Positions 17,095 to 25,371 of a stretch of DNA of 33,182 nt are shown here, one piece after another. Origin of the DNA: an uncultured Verrucomicrobia subdivision 3 bacterium (GTDB taxonomy: Bacteria; Verrucomicrobiota; Verrucomicrobiae; Limisphaerales; UBA11358); contig CAIXPZ010000238.1 in assembly GCA_903921455.1 (NCBI GenBank), positions 1 to 33,182 of the forward strand. The letters are read 5' to 3'. The notes below the pieces were generated by a model. The model was not told where the DNA came from. It did not search any database and worked only from the letters and a program-made list of their open reading frames with translations. Position 1 is the stretch's first letter. Each line of letters starts with the position of its first letter. The position numbers and the translations under genes were made by a program.

Positions 17095-17235
17095 TTGGTG
17101 GGTTTCGTCTTTAGATTGATCGCCGTGGTCGCTCCCCCTAATTGGGTATGTTGCCGGGGATTTATTTGGCTTACCTTGTGTCCTTCCGTTAATTATGTTG
17201 CCCGAAAACACGCGCCCATTTATCTCATTGACTCC

Positions 17236-18573
17236 ATGAACCATCGTATCTTTGCCTCAACTTGCACTATCGTTGCGCTCGTCCTGGTGGGTTGCCGGAC
17301 TGCGGGAAATACCGCGCGGGAAAACCACCTGCCGCCCGCCGGGTTCACCGCGCTGTTCAACGGCACCAACCTCGCCGGTTGGTGGGGCGCCAGCACGGAA
17401 GACCCGCGCAAGTATCTCGCCTTGCCGCCCGCCGACTTCCAGGCGAAGCACGACGCCAGCCTTGCCGATATCAACCAGCACTGGTCCGTGCAGCATGGCG
17501 ACCTGGTGAACGACGGCCACGGATTGTTCCTCACGACCGATAAAAATTACGGCGACTTCGAACTGCTCTTGGACTATCAGACCGTGCCCCTCGCGGATAG
17601 CGGGATTTATCTGCGCGGCTGTCCGCAGGTGCAGATCTGGGATTACACCAAGGCCGGCGGCAAATGGGACCTCGGTGCGGACAAAGGTTCCGGCGGCTTG
17701 TGGAATAACTCCCCCGGCGCGCCCGGCAAAGACCCGCTCGTTCTCGCCGACCAGCCCTTCGGCCAGTGGAATCACGTCCGCGTCGTCATGGTTGGCTCGC
17801 GTGTCTGGGTCTGGCTGAACGGCCAGCCGACCGTCAACGGCGCCATCCTCGAAAACTATTACAACCGCAAGCTCCCCGTCCCGCCGCGCGGGCCGATCCA
17901 GCTCCAGACCCACGGCGGCGAGATCCGCTGGCGCAATGTCTTTGTGCGCGAGATCGGCAGCGACGCGGCGGACAAGCTCTTGCGCGGCAAAGATCCGCAG
18001 GGGTTTGCGCCCATCTTCAACGGCCATGATTTCACCGGTTGGGCCGGCCCGTTGGATTGCTGCCGCATCACCAACTCCGCCATCGTCTGGCAGCCGAAGA
18101 ATGGCGGCACGATTTACACCGTCGCCGATTATACCAACTTCGTCGTGCGCCTTGAGTTCAAGCTTCCGCCCGGCGGCAACAACGGCCTCGCGATCCGCTA
18201 CCCCGGCAGCGGCGACACCGCCTACGTCGGCATGTGCGAGTGCCAGGTGCTCGACGACAATTACGAAAAAGCGACCGGCCAGACCATTGATCCGCGGCAG
18301 GCGCACGGTTCCGCCTACGGCATGGTCGCCGCGCAGCGCGGGTATCAGCATCCCATCGGCCAATGGAATTACGAGGAGGTCCGCGTGGTGGGCCCGACGA
18401 TCCAGGTGGAACTGAACGGCACCCCCATCCTGAATGCCGACTTGAGCACCGTCACCGATTTTGCCGGCGGGCATGCGCATCCGGGCAAGGATCGCACCAG
18501 CGGGCACTTTGGGTTTGCCGGCCACAACGACCCCGTGATGTTCCGCGACATCAGCCTCAAACCGCTCGACTGA
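17236..18573 (+). CDS. Lipoprotein with two DUF1080 (3-keto-disaccharide hydrolase-like) domains
   Basis: 445 residues from ATG 17236; the frame is open from 17095, but only this start gives a signal peptide. A type II signal with lipobox VLVGC places Cys20 at the mature N terminus, so the protein is membrane-anchored. Two DUF1080 domains follow: about residues 34-235 (FTALFNGTNLAGWWG to IRWRNVFVREI) and about 254-443 (FAPIFNGHDFTGWAG to FRDISLKPLD). These are concanavalin-like beta-sandwiches with DSGIYLRG- and NNGLAIRYPG-type motifs. Some family members cleave 3-keto-glycosides made by Gfo/Idh/MocA oxidases. A Tat-exported Gfo/Idh/MocA gene starts 33 bases downstream, probably in the same operon. 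The exact substrate is unknown. Confidence 0.88.
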   Translation: MNHRIFASTCTIVALVLVGCRTAGNTARENHLPPAGFTALFNGTNLAGWWGASTEDPRKYLALPPADFQAKHDASLADINQHWSVQHGDLVNDGHGLFLTTDKNYGDFELLLDYQTVPLADSGIYLRGCPQVQIWDYTKAGGKWDLGADKGSGGLWNNSPGAPGKDPLVLADQPFGQWNHVRVVMVGSRVWVWLNGQPTVNGAILENYYNRKLPVPPRGPIQLQTHGGEIRWRNVFVREIGSDAADKLLRGKDPQGFAPIFNGHDFTGWAGPLDCCRITNSAIVWQPKNGGTIYTVADYTNFVVRLEFKLPPGGNNGLAIRYPGSGDTAYVGMCECQVLDDNYEKATGQTIDPRQAHGSAYGMVAAQRGYQHPIGQWNYEEVRVVGPTIQVELNGTPILNADLSTVTDFAGGHAHPGKDRTSGHFGFAGHNDPVMFRDISLKPLD

Positions 18574-18606
18574 AATGCATCCCACTGGAATCACTTTTTC
18601 CCTCGC

Positions 18607-19941
18607 ATGAAACCAAACTCCCTCACTTCGCGCCGCTCCTTTCTCAAGACGCTTGGCTCCGCCGCGCTCGCCGCGCCGTTCATCACCAGTTGCGCCACGA
18701 GCCGCCCGCGCCTCAACACCCTCCGCCACGCCAGCTTCGGCGCCGCCGGCATGGCCTGGAGCGACCTCACCCAGATCGCCAAGTGCAAGAACGTCGAGAT
18801 CGTCGCCGTCTGCGACGTGGACCTCAACCGCATGGGCGCGGCCAGGAAACAATTTCCCAATGCCCGCTTCTACCAGGACTGGCGCGAGCTGCTCGACAAA
18901 GAAGCCAAGAACATTGATTCCGTCAACGTCTCCACCCCCGACCACATGCACGCGCCCATCGGCGTGAGCGCCATGCAGCTCGGCAAAAACGTCTACGGCC
19001 AGAAACCCCTCGCGCATGAGCTCTACGAAGTCCGGCGCATGGTCGAGATCGCCCGCGCGCAAAACGTCGTCACGCAGATGGGCATCCAGATTCACAGCGA
19101 CGCCTACTATCGCCTGGCTGTGCAGCTCGTCCACAGCGGCACCATCGGCAAAATCAAGGAAGTCCATTCCTGGTGCAACAAGTCCTGGTGCGACCCGCAC
19201 CCGGCGCCCGAACGCACCGACGCCGTGCCCGCCGGCTTCGACTGGAACCTCTGGCTGGGCGTCTGCGCCGAGCGCCCCTTCATCGGCAACGGCTATTATC
19301 ATCCCGCCAACTGGCGCAAACGCGTGGACTTCGGCACCGCCACCCTCGGCGACATGGCCTGCCACATCTTCGATCCCGTGTTCGAAGCCGTCGGCCTCAC
19401 CGCGCCCACCGTGGTGCGCTCCGAAGGCTTGCCGCCCGTCGGCAAAAACTGGGCCGGCAACGCCAGGGTCCTCTACACTTTCCCCGGCACGAAATACACC
19501 GCGGAAAAAACCTTGCCCGTCACCTGGTATGACGGCAGCCAGAAGCCCGCGCCCGACATTATCGCGCTGCTCGAAGGCAGCGAGTTCCCCGCCGACGGCG
19601 GCTCCATTTTCATCGGCACCCGCGGCGTGATGCTCCTGCCGCACATCGACCGGCCCACGCTGTTCCCCAACGCGACCTTCGCCGGCTTCAAGCTGCCGCA
19701 CGTCACCGGCCTCAAGCATTGGGAACAGTTCGTGGAAGCCTGCCGCGGCAACGACCGGACCCAGGCCGACTTCGCCTACGCCGGACCGCTCACCGAGGCC
19801 GTGTTGCTCGGCGCCGTGGCCGCAAATTTCCCCCAGACCACGCTCGGATGGAACAGCCGCAAACTGAAGTTTGACCTCGCCGAGGCCAATCAATACGTCC
19901 GCCGCGATTACCGGGCCGGCTGGGCGGTCAAGGGTTTGTAA
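18607..19941 (+). CDS. Tat-exported Gfo/Idh/MocA-family oxidoreductase
   Basis: 444 residues. The N terminus SRRSFLKTLGSAALAAPFI is a twin-arginine signal (Arg9-Arg10), and it ends in ITSC (Cys29), so it may also be a lipoprotein. The NAD(P)-binding Rossmann half follows (about 40-165): FGAAGMAWSDL, then AVCDVDLNRMG and VNVSTPDHMHAPI. The usual EKP motif reads YGQKPLAHE, a Gln for Glu change common in exported members. The C-terminal half has the family's substrate-domain features, such as WNLWLGVCAERPF, RVDFGTATLGDMACHIFD and LKHWEQFVEACRGNDRTQ. Export of a folded protein with bound cofactor fits the Tat signal. It follows the DUF1080 gene by 33 bases and likely oxidises a sugar or related polyol in the periplasm. 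Confidence 0.92.
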   Translation: MKPNSLTSRRSFLKTLGSAALAAPFITSCATSRPRLNTLRHASFGAAGMAWSDLTQIAKCKNVEIVAVCDVDLNRMGAARKQFPNARFYQDWRELLDKEAKNIDSVNVSTPDHMHAPIGVSAMQLGKNVYGQKPLAHELYEVRRMVEIARAQNVVTQMGIQIHSDAYYRLAVQLVHSGTIGKIKEVHSWCNKSWCDPHPAPERTDAVPAGFDWNLWLGVCAERPFIGNGYYHPANWRKRVDFGTATLGDMACHIFDPVFEAVGLTAPTVVRSEGLPPVGKNWAGNARVLYTFPGTKYTAEKTLPVTWYDGSQKPAPDIIALLEGSEFPADGGSIFIGTRGVMLLPHIDRPTLFPNATFAGFKLPHVTGLKHWEQFVEACRGNDRTQADFAYAGPLTEAVLLGAVAANFPQTTLGWNSRKLKFDLAEANQYVRRDYRAGWAVKGL

Positions 19942-19984
19942 ACCGCCACTGATTGATTTGGGATTATCCGGCTCACAAACCATC

Positions 19985-20062
19985 TGGTAGGGCGTCGCTG
20001 CCGCGACGCCTGCTTGGATTGGAAGAAGTCATCCAAAGGCGGCACAGGGCACCGCCCTGCCA
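19985..20062. repeat. Structured intergenic repeat with nested hairpins
   Basis: The ends pair as TGGTAGGGCG (19985-19994) with CGCCCTGCCA (20053-20062), with one G-U. Inside are three alternative or nested hairpins: GGCGTCGC/GCGACGCC (19991-19998, 20003-20010), TTGGAT/ATCCAA (20014-20019, 20031-20036) and CAGGGC/GCCCTG (20045-20050, 20054-20059). It lies just after the Gfo/Idh/MocA stop and has no ORF. The form is like the short dispersed hairpin repeats of Verrucomicrobia, but only one copy is in this window. The rest of the 19942-20292 gap holds this and the next repeat only. Confidence 0.6.
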
Positions 20063-20196
20063 ATGCAAACAACTTTGTTTGTTATCTGGTGATTTATAGT
20101 ATTTCCTATTGACCTAGGTGCGAACGATTCCTGGGGCCAAAGCTCCCGGGGGGCTGGAGGACTCTCATACGCTGCGCGTTGACGTTGGTTTCAGTG

Positions 20197-20286
20197 CCGC
20201 GCGGTAGCGTCTTGGAGTGCGGCGGCCCTCCGCCGCTTTTCCCGTTGGCCGACTCAACTGTGCCAATGTTAACCGAAACTGTTATA
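20197..20286. repeat. Dispersed repeat, copy 1
   Basis: The left end (20197-20221) matches 31163-31187 at 22 of 25 positions and the right end (20233-20286) matches 31251-31304 at 52 of 54. The core differs between copies: here it is a short hairpin, GCGGCGG/CCGCCGC (20219-20225, 20230-20236). The element ends 6 bases before the start codon of the following lipoprotein gene, so it is part of that gene's leader. It belongs to no known class that I can name with certainty. Confidence 0.8.
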
Positions 20287-20292
20287 GATTTT

Positions 20293-20934
20293 ATGAAAAC
20301 CGTCTGCGCGTTGGTTCTCGTGTCCGGGCTTATAGTAATGGGTGCCGGTTGCCGCACCGCGCCGGCGGCCAAGGGCTACAAGGCAACCTGGTCCAGCTTT
20401 GACCTCCCGTCCGACCATCCAGCCGAGGCGGCCATGAACGGCGGCACCATCAACTTCGAACGGGTGGATGTGGGGCAGGTCTTGAAATTCTACGAGGTCA
20501 TGTCTGGCCGGACGGTGATCCAAGGGATATTGCCCGCTGCGCAAATCACCCTCCGGTGTTCGACGCCGGTGAGCCGGGTGCAGGTGCTGCAACTCTTCGA
20601 TACGGTGCTGGCGCAGAACGGCATTGTGATGATTCTGGCCGGCGACCACGTCGTCAAAGCCGTGCCGCGCGACCGCGCCATGAGTGAGAGTCCGCCGAAC
20701 ATCACGCTACCGTGGGCGCAGTTGCCGGAATCGAGTTCCTTCATGATGCGGACCGTGACGGTGAAATATCGGAAGCCGATCGAACTGGTTCCGGTGCTCT
20801 CGCCCTTCTCCGCCATGCCCAACAGCATTGTTTGCATTGATGGCGAACATCTGCTGGTGCTGCGCGATTATTCCGCGAACATCCGGCAGGAGTTGCAGCT
20901 GCTGGAACAAGTGGATCAACCGCCCAAGCGTTGA
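20293..20934 (+). CDS. Lipoprotein with secretin N0-N1-like domains only
   Basis: 213 residues from ATG 20293; the frame is open from 20179 but runs there through the repeat element. A lipoprotein signal ends in VMGAGC (Cys at about residue 20). Residues about 48-125 (INFERVDVGQVLKFYEVMSG to VKAVP) resemble the N0 domain of type II/IV secretins, and about 150-212 (TVTVKYRKPIELVPVLSPF to LLEQVDQPPK) the N1/KH-like domain. The outer-membrane beta-barrel part of a secretin is absent. It could be a stand-alone accessory of a secretion or pseudopilin system. The only repeat-carrying relative nearby is the truncated gene at the window start. It converges on the TIM-barrel gene with 11 bases between stops. 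Confidence 0.78.
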   Translation: MKTVCALVLVSGLIVMGAGCRTAPAAKGYKATWSSFDLPSDHPAEAAMNGGTINFERVDVGQVLKFYEVMSGRTVIQGILPAAQITLRCSTPVSRVQVLQLFDTVLAQNGIVMILAGDHVVKAVPRDRAMSESPPNITLPWAQLPESSSFMMRTVTVKYRKPIELVPVLSPFSAMPNSIVCIDGEHLLVLRDYSANIRQELQLLEQVDQPPKR

Positions 20935-20945
20935 GGGGCGTCGGT

Positions 20946-21905
20946 TCACGCCGCGAACTTCTGGCGGAGCATTTGCAGGCTTTGCGCCACGGCGGTGTCG
21001 GCGTCCTGTTTGCCTTCCATTTCCAGGGAGACCCAGCCGGTGTAGCCCGCGTCCGCCAGAATCCCCGCGATGCGGGCGTAGTCGAGGTCGAGCGTATACC
21101 ACACGCCCCCGCCCGGATAGGTCTTGGCCTGCACATAGACGGTGCGGGGCGCGATGAGCTTCAGCTTGTCGTAGGGATTCTCCAGGAAATTGCCGGTGTC
21201 CATCAGCGCGCCGAGCCACGGCGAGGGCAGGGCGTCGAGGATGCGCAGTAAGCCTTCCGGCGTGCGGGCGAGGCCCCAGTGGTTTTCCAGCGCCAGTACC
21301 ACCCCGCAGGCCTCGGCCTTGGCGAGACAGCGCGCAATGCCATCAATCACCCACTTGAACCCTTCATCTTCGGTGTGACCGGGCAGCATCGGCTCGATGC
21401 CGCGGTTCTTCATCAGCAGGTCGAAGTCCGCGGTGGTGGCCCAGCGGCCGGTGTTGATGCGCATGGCCGGGATGCCGAGCTCGTAGCAGATCTCGATGCA
21501 CTTCTGGGTGTGCTCCACGTTCGCGGTGATGACCGCAGGGTCGGGATTCAGAAACGTCTGGTGCGTGGACAGGCACACCGGCGCCACGCCGCAGTGGAAG
21601 CCGTGGCGCTTGAGCTGGCGCAGAGACGCGCGGTGCTCCGCCGTGAGCGGTTCTTTCTCCGGCAATTCCATCTGGCGATGAAGAATGTCCACGCCGGCCA
21701 CGCCGAGGGCCGCCGCCTTGTCCATGACGGTGGCGATGGGGACTTTCGGCCCGTCCAGATGCCAGTAGGAATACGTGCAGACGCCGAGCTGGACGCGGGG
21801 CGCCCGCTTGGCCTCCGCGGCGAGCGCGGGGAGATTCCCCGCGGCGAGGGTGCTGGCGCCGAGCAGGCCGGCGGTGTTGAGAAAGTTGCGGCGGCTGAGT
21901 TTCAT
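20946..21905 (-). CDS. Tat-exported sugar phosphate isomerase/epimerase-like TIM-barrel protein
   Basis: 319 residues. A twin-arginine signal LSRRNFLNTAGLLGASTLAA (Arg5-Arg6) is followed by a xylose-isomerase-like (AP_endonuc_2) TIM barrel. Expected metal-site segments are visible: LALENHWGL (Glu), GALMDTGNFLENPYDKL (Asp), VYVQAKTYPGG at the position where His-Lys-Asp is usual, and VSLEMEGKQDADTA (Glu). The His replacement by Gln may alter metal binding. Members isomerise or epimerise sugars and keto-sugars. Last gene of the minus-strand cluster, 21 bases after the MFS gene. Export suggests work in the periplasm, matching the exported oxidoreductase at 18607. Confidence 0.9.
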   Translation of the reverse strand: MKLSRRNFLNTAGLLGASTLAAGNLPALAAEAKRAPRVQLGVCTYSYWHLDGPKVPIATVMDKAAALGVAGVDILHRQMELPEKEPLTAEHRASLRQLKRHGFHCGVAPVCLSTHQTFLNPDPAVITANVEHTQKCIEICYELGIPAMRINTGRWATTADFDLLMKNRGIEPMLPGHTEDEGFKWVIDGIARCLAKAEACGVVLALENHWGLARTPEGLLRILDALPSPWLGALMDTGNFLENPYDKLKLIAPRTVYVQAKTYPGGGVWYTLDLDYARIAGILADAGYTGWVSLEMEGKQDADTAVAQSLQMLRQKFAA

Positions 21906-21926
21906 GGGTGGAACGGGGGCGCTGGG

Positions 21927-23243
21927 TTAAGGGTGGGTTGCCGCCAAGGTCGCTGTCTTCGGCGGATGGAAGAACAAGGCCAGCGCCACGGCGGCCAGCG
22001 CCGAGCAGATCATCGGCACGAGGAAGAGGCTGCGGAAGTTCGTCACGCCGTCATGTGTGAAAACGTTTTGCATCAGGTAGGGGCAGATGGAGTTCGCCAG
22101 CAGGCAGCCGAGGCCGAGGATCATCACGTTGAACAGGCCCTGCGCGCTGGCGCGGGCGTCCTTCGGAAAATACGCGTCCACGAAGATGTAAACCGTGGCG
22201 AAGAAGAACGCGTAGCAGATGCCGTGCAGGATCTGGACGACGATGATGAGTTCCTTGTGCTCGGGAAAGAATGCGTAGGTGGCGAACCGCGCCGCGTGGC
22301 CGAGGATGCCGACGATCATCGTCGTGCGCCAGCCGAGCCGCTGGAGCGTCGCGCCCAGGATGAACATGGTGAGCATTTCCGCGATCTGGCCGATGCTCAT
22401 CACGGGCATGATCCAGTTGCCCGGGATGCCCACGCCGCCCGCCTCGCGCGCCGCGCCGAGGAACGAGCCGGTCCAGTTGAAATAGCAGTTGTGTACGAAC
22501 GAATCCATGAGCGTGACGCCCCAGAGCACGAGCACGAACGGATGCTTCAACAGCTTGAGCGCTTCGAGCCAGGCCAGTTTTTCGCCCGCGCCTTCGCTCG
22601 CCTTCTTCGGGGGCGTGTGCGGCAGGACAAAACTGAACGCCGCCAGCAGCAGCGACGCCGCGCCCGCGACGATGAACGTCCAGACCGTGGCGGATTTCAG
22701 CGCGTCGCCCGTCAGCCCGGAGCTGAGCACGGTGCCCAGCCAGTTCACCGGGCCCTGCGGGTTCGCGGCGTGGACTTTGTTCCAGTCCACGAGGATGAAT
22801 GTGAACGGCCACGCCGCGAGGATCCAGCCGAGCGTGCCGCCCATGCGGACGAGGCCGAATTCCTTCTGGGGATCCTTCATGTTCGCGAAGGCGATCGAGT
22901 TGGTGATGGAAATTGTCGGCACATACAGCAGGCAGTGCACGAGCATCAGGCCGAAGAACGGCCAGAAGCTTTTGGTGAACGCGAGGCCGAGCATGGCCAG
23001 GCCGCCGATCAGATGGCTGAAGCCCAGAAACTTCTCGGCGGCGAAATTGCGGTCGCAGAATTGGTTGCTGAAGAACATGCCCACGATGGCGGCGAGGGGA
23101 AAGGCGTTGAGCACCAGCGATTGTTCCGTCGGCGTGAAGCCGAGGCTGGGCAGGTAGCCGAAGATCAGCGGCAGCCACGCGCCCCAGATGAAGAATTCCA
23201 GCACCATCATGATGAACAGTTTGCCGCGATGTGTTTGGCTCAT
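21927..23243 (-). CDS. MFS transporter, nucleoside:H+ symporter (NHS)-like
   Basis: 438 residues with about twelve membrane helices. The start LFIMMVLEFFIWGAWLPLIF and the Asn-Gln-Phe-Asp-rich first helices, followed by LLYVPTISITNSIAFANM and FGLVRMGGTLGWILAAWPF, are like NupG/XapB-type permeases that Verrucomicrobia and Planctomycetes carry in many copies beside Gfo/Idh/MocA genes. A hydrophilic central loop (HTPPKKASEGAGEKLAW) separates the two six-helix halves. Within this cluster it most likely imports the sugar or polyol that the flanking enzymes process; nucleoside transport should not be assumed. It lies 43 bases after the dehydrogenase gene. Confidence 0.9.
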   Translation of the reverse strand: MSQTHRGKLFIMMVLEFFIWGAWLPLIFGYLPSLGFTPTEQSLVLNAFPLAAIVGMFFSNQFCDRNFAAEKFLGFSHLIGGLAMLGLAFTKSFWPFFGLMLVHCLLYVPTISITNSIAFANMKDPQKEFGLVRMGGTLGWILAAWPFTFILVDWNKVHAANPQGPVNWLGTVLSSGLTGDALKSATVWTFIVAGAASLLLAAFSFVLPHTPPKKASEGAGEKLAWLEALKLLKHPFVLVLWGVTLMDSFVHNCYFNWTGSFLGAAREAGGVGIPGNWIMPVMSIGQIAEMLTMFILGATLQRLGWRTTMIVGILGHAARFATYAFFPEHKELIIVVQILHGICYAFFFATVYIFVDAYFPKDARASAQGLFNVMILGLGCLLANSICPYLMQNVFTHDGVTNFRSLFLVPMICSALAAVALALFFHPPKTATLAATHP

Positions 23244-23286
23244 GGGATTGGCTTTAGTTTGTCGGGTGTGGATGGGCTTGTGAAGT

Positions 23287-24336
23287 TCAGAGTTTGACCG
23301 GTGCGCCGGTGCGGATGGACTGTTCCTCGGCCTCGCAGATTTCCAGGGCCGTCACGCCGTCGTGCGCGGTGACGATGCCCGGCGCGCGGCGGTTCGCCAC
23401 GCAGTCGAGGATGTAAGCCACTTCGCCCGCGTAGCCGTCCGTCCCCTCGGCCTTCACGACGCGCGGCGGCTGGCCGGGCTCGGTGACGATCAGCGCGTCG
23501 GCGCCGCGGGCCAGGTCGTAATCGAGCGTGGCGCGTTCGCAGAGCAGGGTGTAGGTCATGTTGAACCCTTGCGTCAGCAGCCAGCTGCCCTCGGCGTAAA
23601 CCGCCGGACCGTTCGGATACTGATATTGCGTCACCACGTGGTTGATCGCGCCCGCCGGGTTCGTCACCCCGGTGGCGAAGACGCTCGCGGGCCGGCCGAA
23701 CAGGTGGTTCACAAAATCCGTGTCGTGGATGTGCAGGTCGAACAGCGCGCCGCCCAGGTCGCCGCCGCCGGCGTAGGTGCCCTTGCTCCACGCGGGCATG
23801 GCGGATACGCGCCGGAAGCGCGCCGCCAGCACCGGGCCGTAAGTCCCTTCGGTCACCGCCTGCTTCAGCCAGCTCCAGCCCGGCCAGAACCGCATGCACA
23901 TCGCCGGCATCAGGAAGCCGGGCGAGTGCTCCGCCACCTGCAGGATCTCGCGCGCCGCCGCCGAAGTGCGGGCGAGCGGCTTTTCGCATAGCACATGTTT
24001 GCCGGCCTGGAGCGCGGCCATCGCCTGCGCGGGATGCAGCGGCGTCGGCGTGCATAGATCCACCAGCTCCACTTCCGGGTCGGCGAGTAGTTCTTCTATT
24101 TTGGTGTAAACTTTGACCGCCGCGCCCAGCTGGATGTCGTCGGATTTCTGGATGTTCCCCGTCACCCCGGCGAGGACGCCGTTCACCGGCACGCGGGTGG
24201 CGTCGCACACCGCGACCACGCGCGCTTGCGGATGGTCGAGGTAGGCGCGGAGATGGGTCACCCCCATGAAGCCGAGGCCGACGACCGCCACGTTGACGCG
24301 CGGGCCGGATTTTGCCGGCGGTATGTTGTTTGTCAT
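23287..24336 (-). CDS. Cytoplasmic Gfo/Idh/MocA-family dehydrogenase
   Basis: 349 residues without signal peptide. The Rossmann fingerprint VAVVGLGFMGVTHLRAYLD opens the protein, AVCDATRVPVNG follows the second strand, and the catalytic-type motif CEKPLARTS is intact. The substrate half shows GGALFDLHIHDTDFVNHLFG with the usual Asp/His pair. NAD(P)-dependent members oxidise inositols, sugars or keto-sugars. The frame is open to 24570, but family homology begins at ATG 24336. It starts 8 bases after the end of the TIM-barrel gene 24345-25196, so the two are co-transcribed and probably act on successive intermediates. Confidence 0.93.
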   Translation of the reverse strand: MTNNIPPAKSGPRVNVAVVGLGFMGVTHLRAYLDHPQARVVAVCDATRVPVNGVLAGVTGNIQKSDDIQLGAAVKVYTKIEELLADPEVELVDLCTPTPLHPAQAMAALQAGKHVLCEKPLARTSAAAREILQVAEHSPGFLMPAMCMRFWPGWSWLKQAVTEGTYGPVLAARFRRVSAMPAWSKGTYAGGGDLGGALFDLHIHDTDFVNHLFGRPASVFATGVTNPAGAINHVVTQYQYPNGPAVYAEGSWLLTQGFNMTYTLLCERATLDYDLARGADALIVTEPGQPPRVVKAEGTDGYAGEVAYILDCVANRRAPGIVTAHDGVTALEICEAEEQSIRTGAPVKL

Positions 24337-24344
24337 AGTCAGGT

Positions 24345-25196
24345 TCAAGCGTTGGAGTTCAGGACCACCGCGCGGGCCGTGAGGATGTCGGCGATGCGCT
24401 GGTTGCCGGCTTCGCGCTCGATGACGAGGTTTCCGGCGTAATGGATCTCTTTCAGCGTGGCAAAAAAGCTGTTCCAGTCCACGTCGCCGGTGCCCACGGG
24501 AACTTCCTCGCCCCAGGTGCCGGGCGTCGTCGTGGCCTTCGCATCCTTGATATGGACCTGCCGGATCCACGGCGCGAGTTCGCGCACGGCGGCGATGGGA
24601 TTGCCTTTGCCGTAGAGAATCATGTTGGCGGGGTCGAAGTTCACGCCGAGGTTGGGATGGTTAAGCTGCTCCAGCAGCGCGGCGAGCGCAGGCGCGGATT
24701 CCTGTCCGGTTTCGAGGGCGAGTTGGATTTGCTCTGCCGCAAACAGATCCGCCACCTGGGTCAGCCGGCTCAGCATCTTTACAAAGTTTGGGTCAGTTTC
24801 GTCGTCCGGCAGAAAGCCGGCGTGAAAGGTGACCAGTTTCAATCCCAGTGCCTGCGCCAGCGTCACCGTGGCCCGGATGTTTTTAAGGTTCTGTTCCCAG
24901 GTGGCATCCGGGGCGATGCCGCCGGTGGCGCGGATGGTTGCGAGGGTGGTGTAATCTTCGCCCACGCAGCCGAACATGCCGGAGACCGGCGCGATCTTGG
25001 CCGCTTGAAGCGATCGCGCCGTGTCCTTCCAGTTCGCCGGTGACTCCCGCAGCGGGTCGAGCGCGAGCTGCACGCGGCTCAGTCCGGTGGCGTGCAGCTT
25101 GACGACCAAGTCGTTCAGATTCGTGGGTTGGAGCGACCAGCTGCACACCGCGAGGCGCTGGCTGGCTTCATCTGTTTTTTGGGTCGTGCGGTGCAT
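24345..25196 (-). CDS. Sugar phosphate isomerase/epimerase-like TIM-barrel protein
   Basis: 283 residues, cytoplasmic, first gene of the minus-strand cluster. The xylose-isomerase-like TIM barrel has all four typical metal-ligand segments: LALETGQES (Glu), LGVNFDPANMILYG (Asp), IRQVHIKDAK (His, Asp) and LVIEREAGNQR (Glu). An early strand reads LAVCSWSLQPTNL, and KLVTFHAGFLPDD lies mid-barrel. It probably interconverts an aldose and ketose or epimerises a keto-sugar. It has normal length and a conserved active site, in contrast to the exported paralogue at 20946. The 175-base upstream gap contains the terminator of the LamG gene, so a separate promoter for this operon must lie between about 25200 and 25310. 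Confidence 0.92.
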   Translation of the reverse strand: MHRTTQKTDEASQRLAVCSWSLQPTNLNDLVVKLHATGLSRVQLALDPLRESPANWKDTARSLQAAKIAPVSGMFGCVGEDYTTLATIRATGGIAPDATWEQNLKNIRATVTLAQALGLKLVTFHAGFLPDDETDPNFVKMLSRLTQVADLFAAEQIQLALETGQESAPALAALLEQLNHPNLGVNFDPANMILYGKGNPIAAVRELAPWIRQVHIKDAKATTTPGTWGEEVPVGTGDVDWNSFFATLKEIHYAGNLVIEREAGNQRIADILTARAVVLNSNA

Positions 25197-25311
25197 CGGA
25201 TTCAGTGGATTGAAAGCTCACAAGATGGGCCAGGTCGGGCTTGGCGTAAAGATTGGAAACGGGTCCGCCCGTTTAATCCTGTCTCGGTTCCGTCCGGCGG
25301 TGCCGGTCAAG

Positions 25312-25344
25312 AAAATCGCGGCCGGGAATTGCTTCCCGGCCGCG
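25312..25344 (-). terminator. Intrinsic terminator of the LamG gene
   Basis: A perfect 12-bp stem (25317-25328 with 25333-25344) and a 4-base loop. Read on the minus strand, the stem is followed by ATTTTC. It lies 28 bases beyond the LamG stop and separates that gene from the downstream sugar cluster. Confidence 0.85.
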
Positions 25345-25371
25345 GTGCTAAAGGGTCACTTTCGCGTCAGC

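Noticed and set aside
17257..19983. A 908-codon open frame on the minus strand opposite the DUF1080 and oxidoreductase genes
   Set aside because: The two plus-strand genes have clear families and export signals. The antisense product is a low-complexity Ala/Gly/Val/His-rich string, as produced by GC-rich codon bias in the mirrored frame.
21279..23297. A 672-codon plus-strand frame opposite the TIM-barrel and MFS genes
   Set aside because: Highly charged Arg/Glu/His-rich product, mirrored from membrane-protein codons; the minus-strand genes are certain.
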